Of a DNA stretch of 64,000 nucleotides, positions 17,456 to 27,525 are shown one piece after another (positions within the stretch are counted from its first letter, which is position 1; each line of letters starts with the position of its first letter). The notes beneath the pieces are model-generated. The model made no database searches, was not told the origin of the DNA, and worked only from the letters and a program-made list of their open reading frames with translations. The DNA is from Tubiluchus corallicola (lineage: Eukaryota > Priapulida > Priapulimorpha > Priapulimorphida > Tubiluchidae): the NCBI GenBank assembly GCA_030141605.1, contig JAQGDQ010000384.1:25167-89166 (forward strand), read 5' to 3'. The position numbers and the translations under genes were made by a program.

Positions 17456-19009
17456 ATGAAAACAATAAGACTATACACATTACTAACATTAATAATAATA
17501 TCCACAATATCTTGCAAAACACAGCAAAAATACGCTCCCACTTGGGAATCCCTATCACAAAACGAAATACCCGAATGGATGTTAGATGCCAAATTTGGCG
17601 TATACACCCACTGGGGAATATATTCAGTTCCCGCCTTTGCTACTCCATCTTATGTAAATGAACTATATTTAGTGACGGGCAAAGACTCCAAAGGAATAAT
17701 AGCCTACCACGAGGAAAAATTTGGGAAAAGATCAGAGTTTGGATACATTGATTTTATACCTATGTTCTCTGCCGAAAAATTTAACGCAGATGAATGGGTA
17801 GGCTTAATGGACGAAGCAGGTGCTAAATTTGGAGGCATATGCCTTGTACACCACGATGGCTTTCTACTATGGGATAGTAAATACAGTAGATGGAATAGTA
17901 AAAATATGGGGCCTAAAAGAGACATATACGGAGAAATAGCACAAGCCGTGAGAAAAAGAGAAATGAAACTTGCTGCTACCTTCCATCACGGTAGAACTTA
18001 TGGCTTCGCATTTGACAGACATATGGATGCTTACACAGACGAACACAAAAAGAACTGGGATATATTTGACCCTAAATTCTCCGACTTTTATTGGAATCCT
18101 GAAACAGCCCCCAAAGAAGAATTTGCAAAACTATGGAAAAGCAAAATAACAGAAGTAATAGACAATTACAGTCCTGATATGATATGGTTTGATGGATTGA
18201 GAACACAAATGCGAAATAATATAGTACCCGACACTATTGTAAGACAAGTAATAGCCCACTATTTTAACGATGCACAAAAGAAAAACAAAAAAGTAACCAT
18301 TGCCAACAAACTACCAGCCTTTAAAGATGTCCCTAGATTTAATTTCCCCAAAGAGTTTGGATTGTTATGTTATGAAAATGCAAGAGATATGCCTGAATAT
18401 CAAGAAAACTATTGGCTAACTGATAGAGCCATAGCATATCCTTGGACTTATGTTCACAACAAAAACTATAGAAACAAAGCCGACTACCACCTTAGAAGTC
18501 TTGTGGATATAGTTAGTCGTGGAGGAATATTCTTCCTCTCGCTCACTCCAATGGGAGATGGCTCCATCCATCAAGAAGAGCAAAATATAATGAGAAATAT
18601 TGGCAAGTGGCTCAAAGTAAATGGAGAAGCTATTTACAACACACGCCGATGGAAAGCACACGGAGAAGGAACAACAGTAATGACAAGAGTAACCAAAGAA
18701 GGTAAAACAAAATGGAACTATGCCGACCTTTCTGCAAAAGATGTGAGGTTTACCAGAAGCAAAGACAACAAAACGCTATACGCCATTGTACTAGGTTTGC
18801 CCGATGACAATAAATACATCATAAAACTGCTTAACTCCAATGAAAAAATAGCAACAAATGGCATCAAAGATATAACTCTGTTGGGAACAGAGGAAAAAGT
18901 AGAATGGACAAGAGATAAAAAAGGATTGACTATAAGTTTCCCCAAACAAACAACAGAACAAATAGCTTACGCATTCAAAATAACTGTAAATGGAACATTA
19001 ATAAACTAA
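17456..19009 (+). CDS. GH29 alpha-L-fucosidase, lipoprotein
   Basis: A retaining exo-alpha-L-fucosidase. A lipobox ends at Cys20 (LIIISTISC). The GH29 barrel follows: FGVYTHWGIYSVPAF, then CLVHHDGFLLWDSKYSRWNS (substrate-binding His pair) and the nucleophile motif MIWFDG with Asp246. SRGGIFFLSLTPMGDG is the conserved distal barrel motif. The acid/base cannot be assigned from sequence alone in this family. A short C-terminal beta domain ends the 517-residue chain. It sits between two sulfatases, which points to removal of fucose from a desulfated chain. It is the gene that best defines the locus as fucose-directed. Confidence 0.94.
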   Translation: MKTIRLYTLLTLIIISTISCKTQQKYAPTWESLSQNEIPEWMLDAKFGVYTHWGIYSVPAFATPSYVNELYLVTGKDSKGIIAYHEEKFGKRSEFGYIDFIPMFSAEKFNADEWVGLMDEAGAKFGGICLVHHDGFLLWDSKYSRWNSKNMGPKRDIYGEIAQAVRKREMKLAATFHHGRTYGFAFDRHMDAYTDEHKKNWDIFDPKFSDFYWNPETAPKEEFAKLWKSKITEVIDNYSPDMIWFDGLRTQMRNNIVPDTIVRQVIAHYFNDAQKKNKKVTIANKLPAFKDVPRFNFPKEFGLLCYENARDMPEYQENYWLTDRAIAYPWTYVHNKNYRNKADYHLRSLVDIVSRGGIFFLSLTPMGDGSIHQEEQNIMRNIGKWLKVNGEAIYNTRRWKAHGEGTTVMTRVTKEGKTKWNYADLSAKDVRFTRSKDNKTLYAIVLGLPDDNKYIIKLLNSNEKIATNGIKDITLLGTEEKVEWTRDKKGLTISFPKQTTEQIAYAFKITVNGTLIN

Positions 19010-19020
19010 TTTAAATAATA

Positions 19021-20622
19021 ATGAAACAAACAGCCATTGCCTTTATACTCCTATTAATAGTAATTACAGCTATCAAATGCGATGTAACTGCGCAAAAAAA
19101 GAACCCTTCACCACCTAACATACTGTATATAATGTCGGACGACCACGCCACCAACGCCATATCAGCCTACCCCTCGCGGTTAAACAGTGTTGTAAAAACT
19201 CCACATATAGATAGAATAGCAAAAGAAGGCGCTATAATGACCCACACTTTTGCTACAAATTCCATTTGCACACCCAGTAGAGCTTGCATAATGACAGGTA
19301 AATACAGCCAGAGAAATGGAGTATATACCCTAAGCGATGATTTTGATAGAGAGCAACCCAACTTTGTAAAAATGCTTCAAGAAGCAGGATACTCAACAGC
19401 TATTATTGGGAAATGGCATTTACATACCGAGCCTAGCGGATTTGACCATTATGCAGTACTGCCGGGACAAGGAAGATACTTTGACCCTATACTAAAAGTA
19501 AAAGGCACATTAAAATGGAAGCACGGAACAGAAGAAAATATTAATAGAAGTAAAAAAGCAGGAGGCACAGTTTTTAAAGGCTATGTTACAGACGTTATTA
19601 CCGACCTTAGCATAGAATGGTTGGAGAACAGAGACAAAACAAAACCCTTCTTCTTGATGTCGCACCACAAAGCTCCTCACGGACTATGGGAACCAGCACC
19701 ACGTCATAAAGACTTGTATGAAGACATAACAATCCCAGAGCCTAAAAGTTTATATGACAATGCCAACCACGGACCCCTCGATGGAAAGAAATACGGCACT
19801 TCTATATCATTGAGAAACCAAAGAAGAAATATGACAAAACAAACCACGAATCCCGCTAAATGGCCTAATGATATAATAGACACAACAGGATTAAGTTATG
19901 ATGAAAAAACCAGTGCTGCCTATCAAAAGTATCTCAAAGACTATTTACGTTGCGTAGCAGCCATAGATGAAAATGTAGGTAGATTGCTGAAATACTTAGA
20001 TGATAATGACTTAACAGACAATACTATCATTATATATACATCCGACCAAGGACAACTACTTGGCGAACACGACTATTTTGACAAGAGATGGATGTATGAA
20101 GAATCACTACGCATGCCATTTGTAATTCGCTATCCAAAACAGATAAAACCTAAAACACAAGTAGATGAAATAATTATTAATGCCGATTTTGCCCCTGCTC
20201 TGTTGGACTTTGCAGAAGTAAAAATACCACAAGATATGCAAGGAAAGAGTTTTAAAAAATTACTACAAAATAAAAAAGTAAATGATTGGAGAAACTCTAT
20301 GTATTATAGATACTGGATGAATATGGCTCACCACGACAACCCTGCACATTATGGTATCCGAACAGAAGACTATAAACTTATATTCTTTTACGGACTTCCA
20401 TTAGATGCAAAAGGAGCGTTAGACATTAAAGTAGAACCTTACTGGGAGCTATACAACCTTAAAAACGACCCCAAAGAACAAAACAACATATACAACAATC
20501 CAAAATATGCCAAGATACAACAACAACTAAAAGAAGAACTGTTGCAGCTGAAAGAAGAACTTGGCGATACTGATGAAAAATACCCAGAACTAATGGAAGT
20601 AAGAAAAAAGTATTGGGATTAA
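19021..20622 (+). CDS. Family S1 sulfatase, secreted
   Basis: The signal peptide ends near TAQ (residue 25). Motifs are NILYIMSDDHATNAI, the formylglycine site ICTPSRACIMTG (Cys83), HHKAPHGLWEPAPRHKDLY and TSDQGQLLGEHDYFDKRWMYE, where Asp-Gln replaces the more usual Asp-Asn at the metal site, as in several S1 subfamilies. The layout resembles N-acetylglucosamine-6-sulfatase or iduronate-2-sulfatase-like enzymes, but the context argues for a fucan substrate. The SGNH hydrolase starts 1 bp after its stop codon, indicating translational coupling. Confidence 0.93.
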   Translation: MKQTAIAFILLLIVITAIKCDVTAQKKNPSPPNILYIMSDDHATNAISAYPSRLNSVVKTPHIDRIAKEGAIMTHTFATNSICTPSRACIMTGKYSQRNGVYTLSDDFDREQPNFVKMLQEAGYSTAIIGKWHLHTEPSGFDHYAVLPGQGRYFDPILKVKGTLKWKHGTEENINRSKKAGGTVFKGYVTDVITDLSIEWLENRDKTKPFFLMSHHKAPHGLWEPAPRHKDLYEDITIPEPKSLYDNANHGPLDGKKYGTSISLRNQRRNMTKQTTNPAKWPNDIIDTTGLSYDEKTSAAYQKYLKDYLRCVAAIDENVGRLLKYLDDNDLTDNTIIIYTSDQGQLLGEHDYFDKRWMYEESLRMPFVIRYPKQIKPKTQVDEIIINADFAPALLDFAEVKIPQDMQGKSFKKLLQNKKVNDWRNSMYYRYWMNMAHHDNPAHYGIRTEDYKLIFFYGLPLDAKGALDIKVEPYWELYNLKNDPKEQNNIYNNPKYAKIQQQLKEELLQLKEELGDTDEKYPELMEVRKKYWD

Positions 20623-20623
20623 T

Positions 20624-21367
20624 ATGAAATACCTACTCATAATATCAATTTTAATAGGTGCGCCATCTGTCGCTCAAAACAAAAGCAAAAAAAAACTAGA
20701 CCTATATACTAATATAGATGTATGGCAAGAGATAGTATCTGCCGAAGGCTATCAACGCTTAGCATTTCAATTTGTACAAGCCAATCCAGACCTGCCAAAT
20801 GTTTTAATTATGGGAAACTCAATATCCATAGGCTACACACCCCATGTGAGAAAAATATTGGAAGACAAAGCCAATGTATACAGAATACCTGCCAACGGAG
20901 GCGACACACAAAAAATGTTGGACAACAATAAACTTTGGCTTGGAAATATAAAGTGGGATATTATACATTTTAATTGGGGACTACACGACCTCAAATATGT
21001 CAAAAAAGAAAATACCACAACCAAAGAACAAAACATTCCCCCACAACAATATAAAGCTAATCTTGAAAAGATCATACAAATACTTATTCAAACTGACGCC
21101 AATCTGATATGGGCAAATACTTCATACATCCCAGAAGAGGCTGCGAAAAGAACACGAGGCGACGAAGTAAAATACAACAACATAGCCCTTGAAGTTATAA
21201 ACAAATATCCACAAATAGACATAGACGACCAATACACCCTTACAAAACAACATCCAGAAGAGCAAAAACCTCAAAATGTTCACTTCCTTGAAGCAGGGCA
21301 AAAAAGACAAGCCCAACAAGTAGCAAAGCATATAAATAAAATAATTACTAAAAATATTAACAAATAA
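20624..21367 (+). CDS. SGNH/GDSL-family hydrolase, secreted
   Basis: A signal peptide (MKYLLIISILIGAPSVAQ) precedes an SGNH fold. Block I is VLIMGNSISIGYT with the nucleophile at Ser66, block II is PANGGDT (oxyanion Gly) and block III is NWGLHDLKY. Block V reads KPQNVHFLEAG: the catalytic His is present, but the Asp three residues before it, normal in the Ser-Asp-His set, is Gln here. Such proteins in glycan loci are usually carbohydrate O-acetylesterases, and fucoidans are often acetylated, so deacetylation is the best guess. The altered block V makes activity less certain. Confidence 0.8.
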   Translation: MKYLLIISILIGAPSVAQNKSKKKLDLYTNIDVWQEIVSAEGYQRLAFQFVQANPDLPNVLIMGNSISIGYTPHVRKILEDKANVYRIPANGGDTQKMLDNNKLWLGNIKWDIIHFNWGLHDLKYVKKENTTTKEQNIPPQQYKANLEKIIQILIQTDANLIWANTSYIPEEAAKRTRGDEVKYNNIALEVINKYPQIDIDDQYTLTKQHPEEQKPQNVHFLEAGQKRQAQQVAKHINKIITKNINK

Positions 21368-21380
21368 TAATATTTGATAT

Positions 21381-23672
21381 ATGAACTGTATTAAAACTCT
21401 CGTATTGCTAAGTATAGTAGTCTTAACATCTTGTAAGAAAAGCCATACATTTTATGTAGCTCCTAATGGGAATGACAACAACAACGGAACAATAGAACAA
21501 CCCTTTGCCACCATAGAAAAAGCAAAAGAAGTAATACGTAGCTTACCACAAAAAGAAAAAAACCAAAATATCACTATCAACCTACGAGGCGGAACACACC
21601 ACATCACACAAACATTAAAGTTTACATTAAACGACGCAGCACCCGATGGTTACACCTATACCTATCAAGCATATAAAGACGAAATTCCTATAATCACCTC
21701 GGGAGTATATATTACCCAATGGAAAAAACTAAGCAACTATCCTAAGGGGTTTCCTGAAAATGCAAAAGGCAAAGTATGGGTAGCAGACTTCCCAGAAGAG
21801 ATAGAACAGCCTTATTCACTTTTCACCAACGAAAAAAGAATACAACGAGCCAGAAAAGAAGGATTTACCATAAAACCTACACCCAAATATGACCGCGCTA
21901 AAAGTATGAACGTATATTATGACAAAGATAGATACCTGTTGACACAATTTGAATACGAAGACCCTGACAATATACTTAAACAATGGGACAACCTTATTGA
22001 CATAGAAATAGGTTTTGCACCCGTGCCTTGGGCTATGAATATTATACCTCTTAAAAATATAAACACCAACAAAAAAATAGCTAAACTCAGCATAGAAGCC
22101 AACGCTCCTCCCGGTTCTAAACTGTCGCATACTCAACCCTGGGTAGAAAACGTAATAGATTATATACAACCAAACACATTCGTAACCAATACTAAGGAAC
22201 GTAAAATATATTATTACCCCGAAAACAGTAAACCCGAAAATGATATTGTAGTTCCCTCACTTAAAGAATACCTACTTATAGAAGGCAACATAGACTATGA
22301 CGGAGCTACTGATATACCTGTAAAAAACCTTTCATTCGAAGGTATCACCTTTATGCACGGCGAAAGAGATACTTGGGAAAAAGGACACAAGGGATGGGGG
22401 ATACAACACGATTGGGACAAATTTGACACAGGCAACGCTATGCTACGACTAAGAGGAGCAGAAAATATTACCATAGAGAAATGCAGGTTTACCAATAGCA
22501 GCGGCTCTGCCATACGCCTTGACTTGTATGCACAAAATATTACTATCAAAAATAATTTGATAGACTATGTAGGGCATATGGGAATATTGCTTTGCGGTTA
22601 CGGGCCGGGAACCAAAGACGTAAATAAAAATAATACTATCACTAACAATTTAATACATCACGTAGGACAAGTTATCCAACACGGAGCAGGTATTTTCATT
22701 TGGCAAAGTGGAGCTAATACCGTGTCGCACAATGTTATTCACCACGTACCACGTAAAGGAGTAGGAATTTGTGGAGTAAGAATGCCTATACTGAAAAAAC
22801 CCAATGTAGATTGGGATGAAGCATCAAGCACCATTCGCTGGGATGAAATAAATACTACCATAGACCCAGATACTACGCAACAGTTATGGCATAGGTTTCT
22901 TCCCTACTTACACGCCAAAAATAACATAGTAGAATACAATGAAATATATAGAGCATTAGAAAAATTAGGCGATGGCTCAGTCCTTAATGTATCAGGAGCA
23001 GGAGAAGGTAACATAGTAAGAAACAATTACGTGCATCATATAGCCAGCCGTGCCTCAGGATGCTTGCGCACAGACGACTGGCAACGAGGAACAACTTTTG
23101 AGAACAATGTTATTTATATGACCAACATAGCAGCTATTGTGCATAAAGGTTTTAACCACATTAACAATAATATTGTGGTAGATTGTAGCGCGAAGGAATC
23201 TGTCCGCTTTGCCTCTTATCCAAACGAAGAGGCAGACTGGGGGTCATCTGTTCAAAGAAATATATTTTATGAATCAGGAAATAAAATAAACTATTATAGA
23301 ATATCTTACCGAGCTTCGGAAGGTATATCATCGCCCGAAAGGTGCAGTACAGATTATAACTTACTTTATTGTGTGGAAAACTCACAACAAAGCCAAGACC
23401 ACTTAGACAAATACCGCCCATTAGGCATAGAAAAAAACAGTATAGTAGCTGATCCATTGTTTAAAAATACTGATTTTGAAAATAGTCAATATCAACTGCA
23501 AAAACAATCACCAGCATTCGAACTTGGCTTCAAACAAATAGATTTTCCTAATATAGGCTTAACAAACGATTATCCAGAAAAATACAAAGCATTGGATATA
23601 GTCGTTAGTGATAAAACACCCAACTTTCACAGACACAAAGAAAAAGGAAAACAGCTATATGATTTTTGGTAA
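21381..23672 (+). CDS. Right-handed beta-helix lipoprotein, GH141-like
   Basis: The lipobox ends at Cys18 (IVVLTSC). The chain then begins FYVAPNGNDNNNGTIEQPF, the typical entry of DUF1565/beta-helix glycan enzymes, and continues with parallel beta-helix coils (ENITIEKCRFTNSSGSAIRL, NITIKNNLIDYVGHMGIL, NIVRNNYVHHIASRASG). The N-terminal layout and 763-residue size match GH141, a family known for alpha-L-fucosidase and xylanase activity. The neighbouring GH29 fits a fucosidase, but I cannot assign catalytic residues. It is last in the operon, followed by two strong dyads. Confidence 0.7.
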   Translation: MNCIKTLVLLSIVVLTSCKKSHTFYVAPNGNDNNNGTIEQPFATIEKAKEVIRSLPQKEKNQNITINLRGGTHHITQTLKFTLNDAAPDGYTYTYQAYKDEIPIITSGVYITQWKKLSNYPKGFPENAKGKVWVADFPEEIEQPYSLFTNEKRIQRARKEGFTIKPTPKYDRAKSMNVYYDKDRYLLTQFEYEDPDNILKQWDNLIDIEIGFAPVPWAMNIIPLKNINTNKKIAKLSIEANAPPGSKLSHTQPWVENVIDYIQPNTFVTNTKERKIYYYPENSKPENDIVVPSLKEYLLIEGNIDYDGATDIPVKNLSFEGITFMHGERDTWEKGHKGWGIQHDWDKFDTGNAMLRLRGAENITIEKCRFTNSSGSAIRLDLYAQNITIKNNLIDYVGHMGILLCGYGPGTKDVNKNNTITNNLIHHVGQVIQHGAGIFIWQSGANTVSHNVIHHVPRKGVGICGVRMPILKKPNVDWDEASSTIRWDEINTTIDPDTTQQLWHRFLPYLHAKNNIVEYNEIYRALEKLGDGSVLNVSGAGEGNIVRNNYVHHIASRASGCLRTDDWQRGTTFENNVIYMTNIAAIVHKGFNHINNNIVVDCSAKESVRFASYPNEEADWGSSVQRNIFYESGNKINYYRISYRASEGISSPERCSTDYNLLYCVENSQQSQDHLDKYRPLGIEKNSIVADPLFKNTDFENSQYQLQKQSPAFELGFKQIDFPNIGLTNDYPEKYKALDIVVSDKTPNFHRHKEKGKQLYDFW

Positions 23673-23746
23673 AACAACGTGAAAGCGCCTTAAACCATAG
23701 CAATATTTACGACCTATAAAGGTGAAATATAAGGCTACATATTTAA

Positions 23747-23802
23747 CTCTTGCTTTTTTAGAGTATACTTATCTCATCCAATATATTCTAAAAAAGCAAG
23801 AG
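23747..23802. terminator. Hairpin with perfect 16-bp arms, bidirectional terminator
   Basis: CTCTTGCTTTTTTAGA (23747-23762) is repeated in inverted orientation at 23787-23802 with a 24-base loop. It lies between convergent operons, 75 bp after the beta-helix gene. The A/T tracts are inside the stem, so it can act in either direction. Confidence 0.6.
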
Positions 23803-23837
23803 ATGTAGTCTTATTGGGTATATATTCCAAATAAAAC

Positions 23838-23891
23838 ACTGTGGGTATATTATATATAATTACAAGCATTGATATATAATATACCCACAGT
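23838..23891. terminator. Hairpin with perfect 20-bp arms
   Basis: ACTGTGGGTATATTATATAT (23838-23857) and its exact reverse complement (23872-23891) enclose a 14-base loop, 33 bp from the stop of the minus-strand sulfatase. A second convergent terminator is the simplest reading. The long perfect stem without a terminal U-run leaves a protein-binding site possible. Confidence 0.55.
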
Positions 23892-23923
23892 ATTTACATT
23901 ACAGTATTTATTGTTTTTTATCT

Positions 23924-25357
23924 TTACTCTTCATAAAATTTATAGTCGTCGTGGTTATATAAGTGTTTTTGCACTGATTTAGGAGCTGTATATTCTTTTA
24001 GAAATCTTTTCCCTCTCTGTGTTTTCCAATGGGGATGGTCTTCTGTAATAGGTGGAAATTGTGCTAATATTTCATCAAACTTTTTCCTTACTGTTGCGTG
24101 TTGTGGGTCATCATTTACTAACTCGTATCCCTTCCAGAATCTGTTTTCTCCCGTATAATAGAATCGCCCTCTAGGCATCCCCAGCATAGGGTTTACTACT
24201 TCTAATAAATAGTCTTTTGTTCTTACCAGTTGAGAGGTAGAAATAAAGCCATATATCCAGTCGCGATGTGTATCTTTTTTTCCTGCAATGAATGGAACAA
24301 GGCTTTCTCCATCAAATTTATAGCCTTTCGGCACTTTTGCTTCTGCCAACTCTACAAGAGTTGGTGCAATATCGGAAAAATCTGTTAGCTCATCAGTAGC
24401 TCCTCTTTGCTTTACTCCTGCTCCTGCTATAATATTAATAACGTGTGGTCCTCGCTCTACTCCTCTGGTTTTTGCTGTTACTCCTGTTCCATTATCAGAA
24501 GTGAAAATAATAATAGTGTTATCTGCTATGCCCAATTCATCTACTTTATTCATTATTCTCCCTACCAATAGGTCTATATATTCATTGAGTGATTCGAATC
24601 GTTCTTTGTTTTCTTCTTTCGAAGGTGAGTCTCCCAAAATACCTACTTCACCTCTCAATGGGTTGGTAGGCATTCCTGTTCTTGTACCATGTGGTGCCAC
24701 AGTAGGCCAATAGGCAAGAAATGGTTTGCCTTCCTTAGTTTTTCTTTCCATAAAGTCCATAATGAAATCGGCACAAATTTCAGGTCCATAATCAGCTGGC
24801 TTGGTGGGAACAGGTTTGTGGTTTTTTACTAAGGCTGGATGCCAGTATCTCGATGGGGTGTCTTCATTTTCCATTGCTCCTGTAAATCCATCGTATTTTT
24901 CCCATAGGCAGTATTCTTCAAAACCTACTTCTTCTTCGTAAGGCATTTGTCTTCCGCAGTGCCATTTGCCTGCTATGGCTGTAGCATAGCCAGCGTCTTT
25001 CAACAATTTTCCAAAGCTAAGGTTGTCTTTAAATAGCCTGACATTGCTTTCTCCTATCCACAGAGAATTTTGCAATGCTCCTGTGGTGTTGCCGTAACGA
25101 CCTGTCATTATTTGTGCTCGTGAGGGGCCGCACATTGCCGAAGCATAACAAGTTTTGAACATTACTCCGCTTTCTGCAAGTTTATCCACATTGGGGGTTT
25201 TTACTGCTGCTTCCATCCCATAGGGAGTATAGGGAGCAAAGCAACTATAAAGGTCTGGACTTACATCATCGGTTAAGATAAGTATAATATTAGGTTTTTT
25301 ATTTCCATAAATATTTATAGAAACAACTGCTAAAAGTATTATAAGTATTTTTTTCAT
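23924..25357 (-). CDS. Family S1 sulfatase, secreted
   Basis: A signal peptide (MKKILIILLAVVSINIYG) is followed by NIILILTDDVSPDLYS with the metal-binding Asp pair. The formylglycine site is MCGPSRAQIMTG (Cys76, a C-x-P-S-R site with Gly at x). TSDNGTGV carries the distal Asp-Asn. It is the last gene of the susC operon, 11 bp after the beta-helix gene. The protein resembles arylsulfatase A-type S1 enzymes and the 15979 sulfatase. Position of attack is unknown. With the three plus-strand sulfatases this makes four different S1 enzymes for one locus. Confidence 0.93.
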   Translation of the reverse strand: MKKILIILLAVVSINIYGNKKPNIILILTDDVSPDLYSCFAPYTPYGMEAAVKTPNVDKLAESGVMFKTCYASAMCGPSRAQIMTGRYGNTTGALQNSLWIGESNVRLFKDNLSFGKLLKDAGYATAIAGKWHCGRQMPYEEEVGFEEYCLWEKYDGFTGAMENEDTPSRYWHPALVKNHKPVPTKPADYGPEICADFIMDFMERKTKEGKPFLAYWPTVAPHGTRTGMPTNPLRGEVGILGDSPSKEENKERFESLNEYIDLLVGRIMNKVDELGIADNTIIIFTSDNGTGVTAKTRGVERGPHVINIIAGAGVKQRGATDELTDFSDIAPTLVELAEAKVPKGYKFDGESLVPFIAGKKDTHRDWIYGFISTSQLVRTKDYLLEVVNPMLGMPRGRFYYTGENRFWKGYELVNDDPQHATVRKKFDEILAQFPPITEDHPHWKTQRGKRFLKEYTAPKSVQKHLYNHDDYKFYEE

Positions 25358-25368
25358 TTTTTTTGTTT

Positions 25369-27504
25369 TTAATTTTCTATATTATTCGTAGTAGTAAATT
25401 CCCATATATCCCCTTCTATTACTTGATTACCTTTTACGGCATCTACTTTCCAATAGTAAGTAGTACTATTTTTTAGATTTTGAGGGTTAAAGATGTTGTT
25501 AGCTTGTGCTTTTTCCAGTTTCAATTTATTTTTATTTGTGCCGAAATATATCTTATAGCTATCAGCTTTATAAGATTTTTTCCACATTAAGCTATTTTCT
25601 TTTGAGAATTTATTGTATCCACTGTGTGGAATAGGGAAACTGGTTTTTTCTTCTTGTCTGCCTGCCATCCAATAATTCTCATCGCCATATTCATAAGCTC
25701 CTATATCTGGTGCTTTACCTTTGTAGCTGTCATTTATTCCTTTTACTTTCACACCTGCATTTACTATCATAGCTCCCTTTTTAGGTCTAAAATCAAATAT
25801 TTCGGGTGCTACAAGTTGGCTGCTTATCTCTTCTTGTTGGGGATAGCCCACCCAGTTATTGCTTATATAATCTGACTGTGCCGTAAGGGGTAGTTCTCCA
25901 TCGGGCTTTTTACGGTGCCCCGACATTGTGCCTGAAAGATTGTTTTTGACAAGGGTATTATAATTGTCTTTCCATGGCTCTATTTCTTTGAGTACAACTA
26001 TATCGTTCTTCTCGCTATTGCCAATTGTATTGTGATATAGTTGATGCTTATCTCCTTTCGACATTAATCCTCCTCCTACTTTATAAGTTACATTATGATG
26101 TGAAAGCCCTTTTTCTCCTCCTTTTAAATTGCTAACTCCCATAGGTTTGTCATATCTTATGCCAAATTTTACGGAGTTGATTAGCCAGTTGTATCTTGCA
26201 ATAGAATTGGGCTGTGCTCTGATTTGATGCTGAATCAATGCTCCATCGTTTTGAAGAAAGCCTGTGGCTGTCATATAATTGTATTCCACTACCATTGGGG
26301 CACTAAGATAAAGAGTTTCCGAACATCCACATTGAGCTATAGTATTTTGCCTAAATGTATTTTTATTTCCTGTAAAATATACTGATGCACCCAGTCTAGG
26401 AGCATTGGCACAACTTATATCTATGTTTTGAAATAGAGTGTTTTCTATCAAACAGTTATCTCCTTTTATATGTATGCTATGCCCATCGGTGTTTCTAAAA
26501 GTACAATTTTTTACTGTATTGTTATCACCTTGTAAATAAGTACCTTCTATTTCGCTTAGGTCTTTTAGCATTCGCTTAGAATAGCTGGGATACATAAAAT
26601 TGCAGTCTTCTACTATAATATTAGAAGAGTTGATAAATTGTATTGTCGTTCCAAAAAAGTCCAATCCTTTCAAATGCACGAAACCAACATTCTTACAGTT
26701 CAAAAAATAGGTTTGAACTTTCCCTCTTATTGAAGATGTAGATGGTTCCTTGTTTTTAGGAGGATAAAGATATGCTGTGTTTAATTCCATATCGTAAAAC
26801 CATTCGTTTTCTACATCTAGAAATTCCTTTTTCCCCTCCAAATAGAAGTAATGGTGTTTAGGTCTATATAATTTTACCTCGGAGTTGTAGGTGAATTTTT
26901 TTTCTGCGGTGTTATGTTCTGTTACTATTCGTGCATAAGTAACAAAACTGCCTATGTTCATTATTGCTACGGCATTGGTAATATCGTCATAGGGCAAAGG
27001 GTCTGTGTAGGCTTCTATTTTTTCTTTGTGCGATGAGGCCTTAGGGTCTCCGTGTAGCCAAGATTTTTCCCTATCCCATATTGAGCTATCTTGAAAACTT
27101 GCATTAGGGTAACGAGCCATTATCATCCATTCGCCATCTACAAATAATTGAGATATTGGTTTTGGGGGTTTTGCTTTATATATATTGTTCTTTTCTTGTT
27201 TCCAGTCTTTTATTTCTATTGTTCCATCAAGGGTTACTTTCTCTTGTTGATAGTTGGTAATAATAATGGGGGAATTTTTAGTTCCTTTCAGACCATCTAT
27301 GTTTATTTCTTCTTGGTAATTGCCTCCTCTTATATAGAGTATATCGCCTGCTTTTAGTTGTTTTATTGCCTTTTCTATGGTTTTAAAAGGACTGCCGATT
27401 GTTCCGTTGTTTTTATCTTTCCCATTAGTGGCTACATAATACTCTTTGGCTTGTGTAAGGTTACACAGCAAAAAAACGGGTAGTAAAATAATAATTTTTT
27501 TCAT
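25369..27504 (-). CDS. Secreted beta-helix protein with C-terminal Fn3-like domain
   Basis: A signal peptide ending LCNLTQA precedes YYVATNGKDKNNGTIGSPF, the DUF1565-type start of a right-handed parallel beta-helix. Helix coils run to about residue 600 (SSNIIVEDCNFMYPS, NTVKNCTFRNTDGHSIHIKG, LIENTLFQNIDIS). A fibronectin-III-like domain closes the chain (DSYKIYFGTNKNKLKL, TTYYWKVDAVKG, WEFTT). The fold is that of polysaccharide lyases PL6/PL31 and GH141-like hydrolases. No catalytic residues can be assigned. It sits between the T9SS repeat protein and the sulfatase in the susC operon, so a glycan-cleaving role is inferred. Confidence 0.75.
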   Translation of the reverse strand: MKKIIILLPVFLLCNLTQAKEYYVATNGKDKNNGTIGSPFKTIEKAIKQLKAGDILYIRGGNYQEEINIDGLKGTKNSPIIITNYQQEKVTLDGTIEIKDWKQEKNNIYKAKPPKPISQLFVDGEWMIMARYPNASFQDSSIWDREKSWLHGDPKASSHKEKIEAYTDPLPYDDITNAVAIMNIGSFVTYARIVTEHNTAEKKFTYNSEVKLYRPKHHYFYLEGKKEFLDVENEWFYDMELNTAYLYPPKNKEPSTSSIRGKVQTYFLNCKNVGFVHLKGLDFFGTTIQFINSSNIIVEDCNFMYPSYSKRMLKDLSEIEGTYLQGDNNTVKNCTFRNTDGHSIHIKGDNCLIENTLFQNIDISCANAPRLGASVYFTGNKNTFRQNTIAQCGCSETLYLSAPMVVEYNYMTATGFLQNDGALIQHQIRAQPNSIARYNWLINSVKFGIRYDKPMGVSNLKGGEKGLSHHNVTYKVGGGLMSKGDKHQLYHNTIGNSEKNDIVVLKEIEPWKDNYNTLVKNNLSGTMSGHRKKPDGELPLTAQSDYISNNWVGYPQQEEISSQLVAPEIFDFRPKKGAMIVNAGVKVKGINDSYKGKAPDIGAYEYGDENYWMAGRQEEKTSFPIPHSGYNKFSKENSLMWKKSYKADSYKIYFGTNKNKLKLEKAQANNIFNPQNLKNSTTYYWKVDAVKGNQVIEGDIWEFTTTNNIEN

Positions 27505-27525
27505 AATTTTTTATACATTTTTTTA

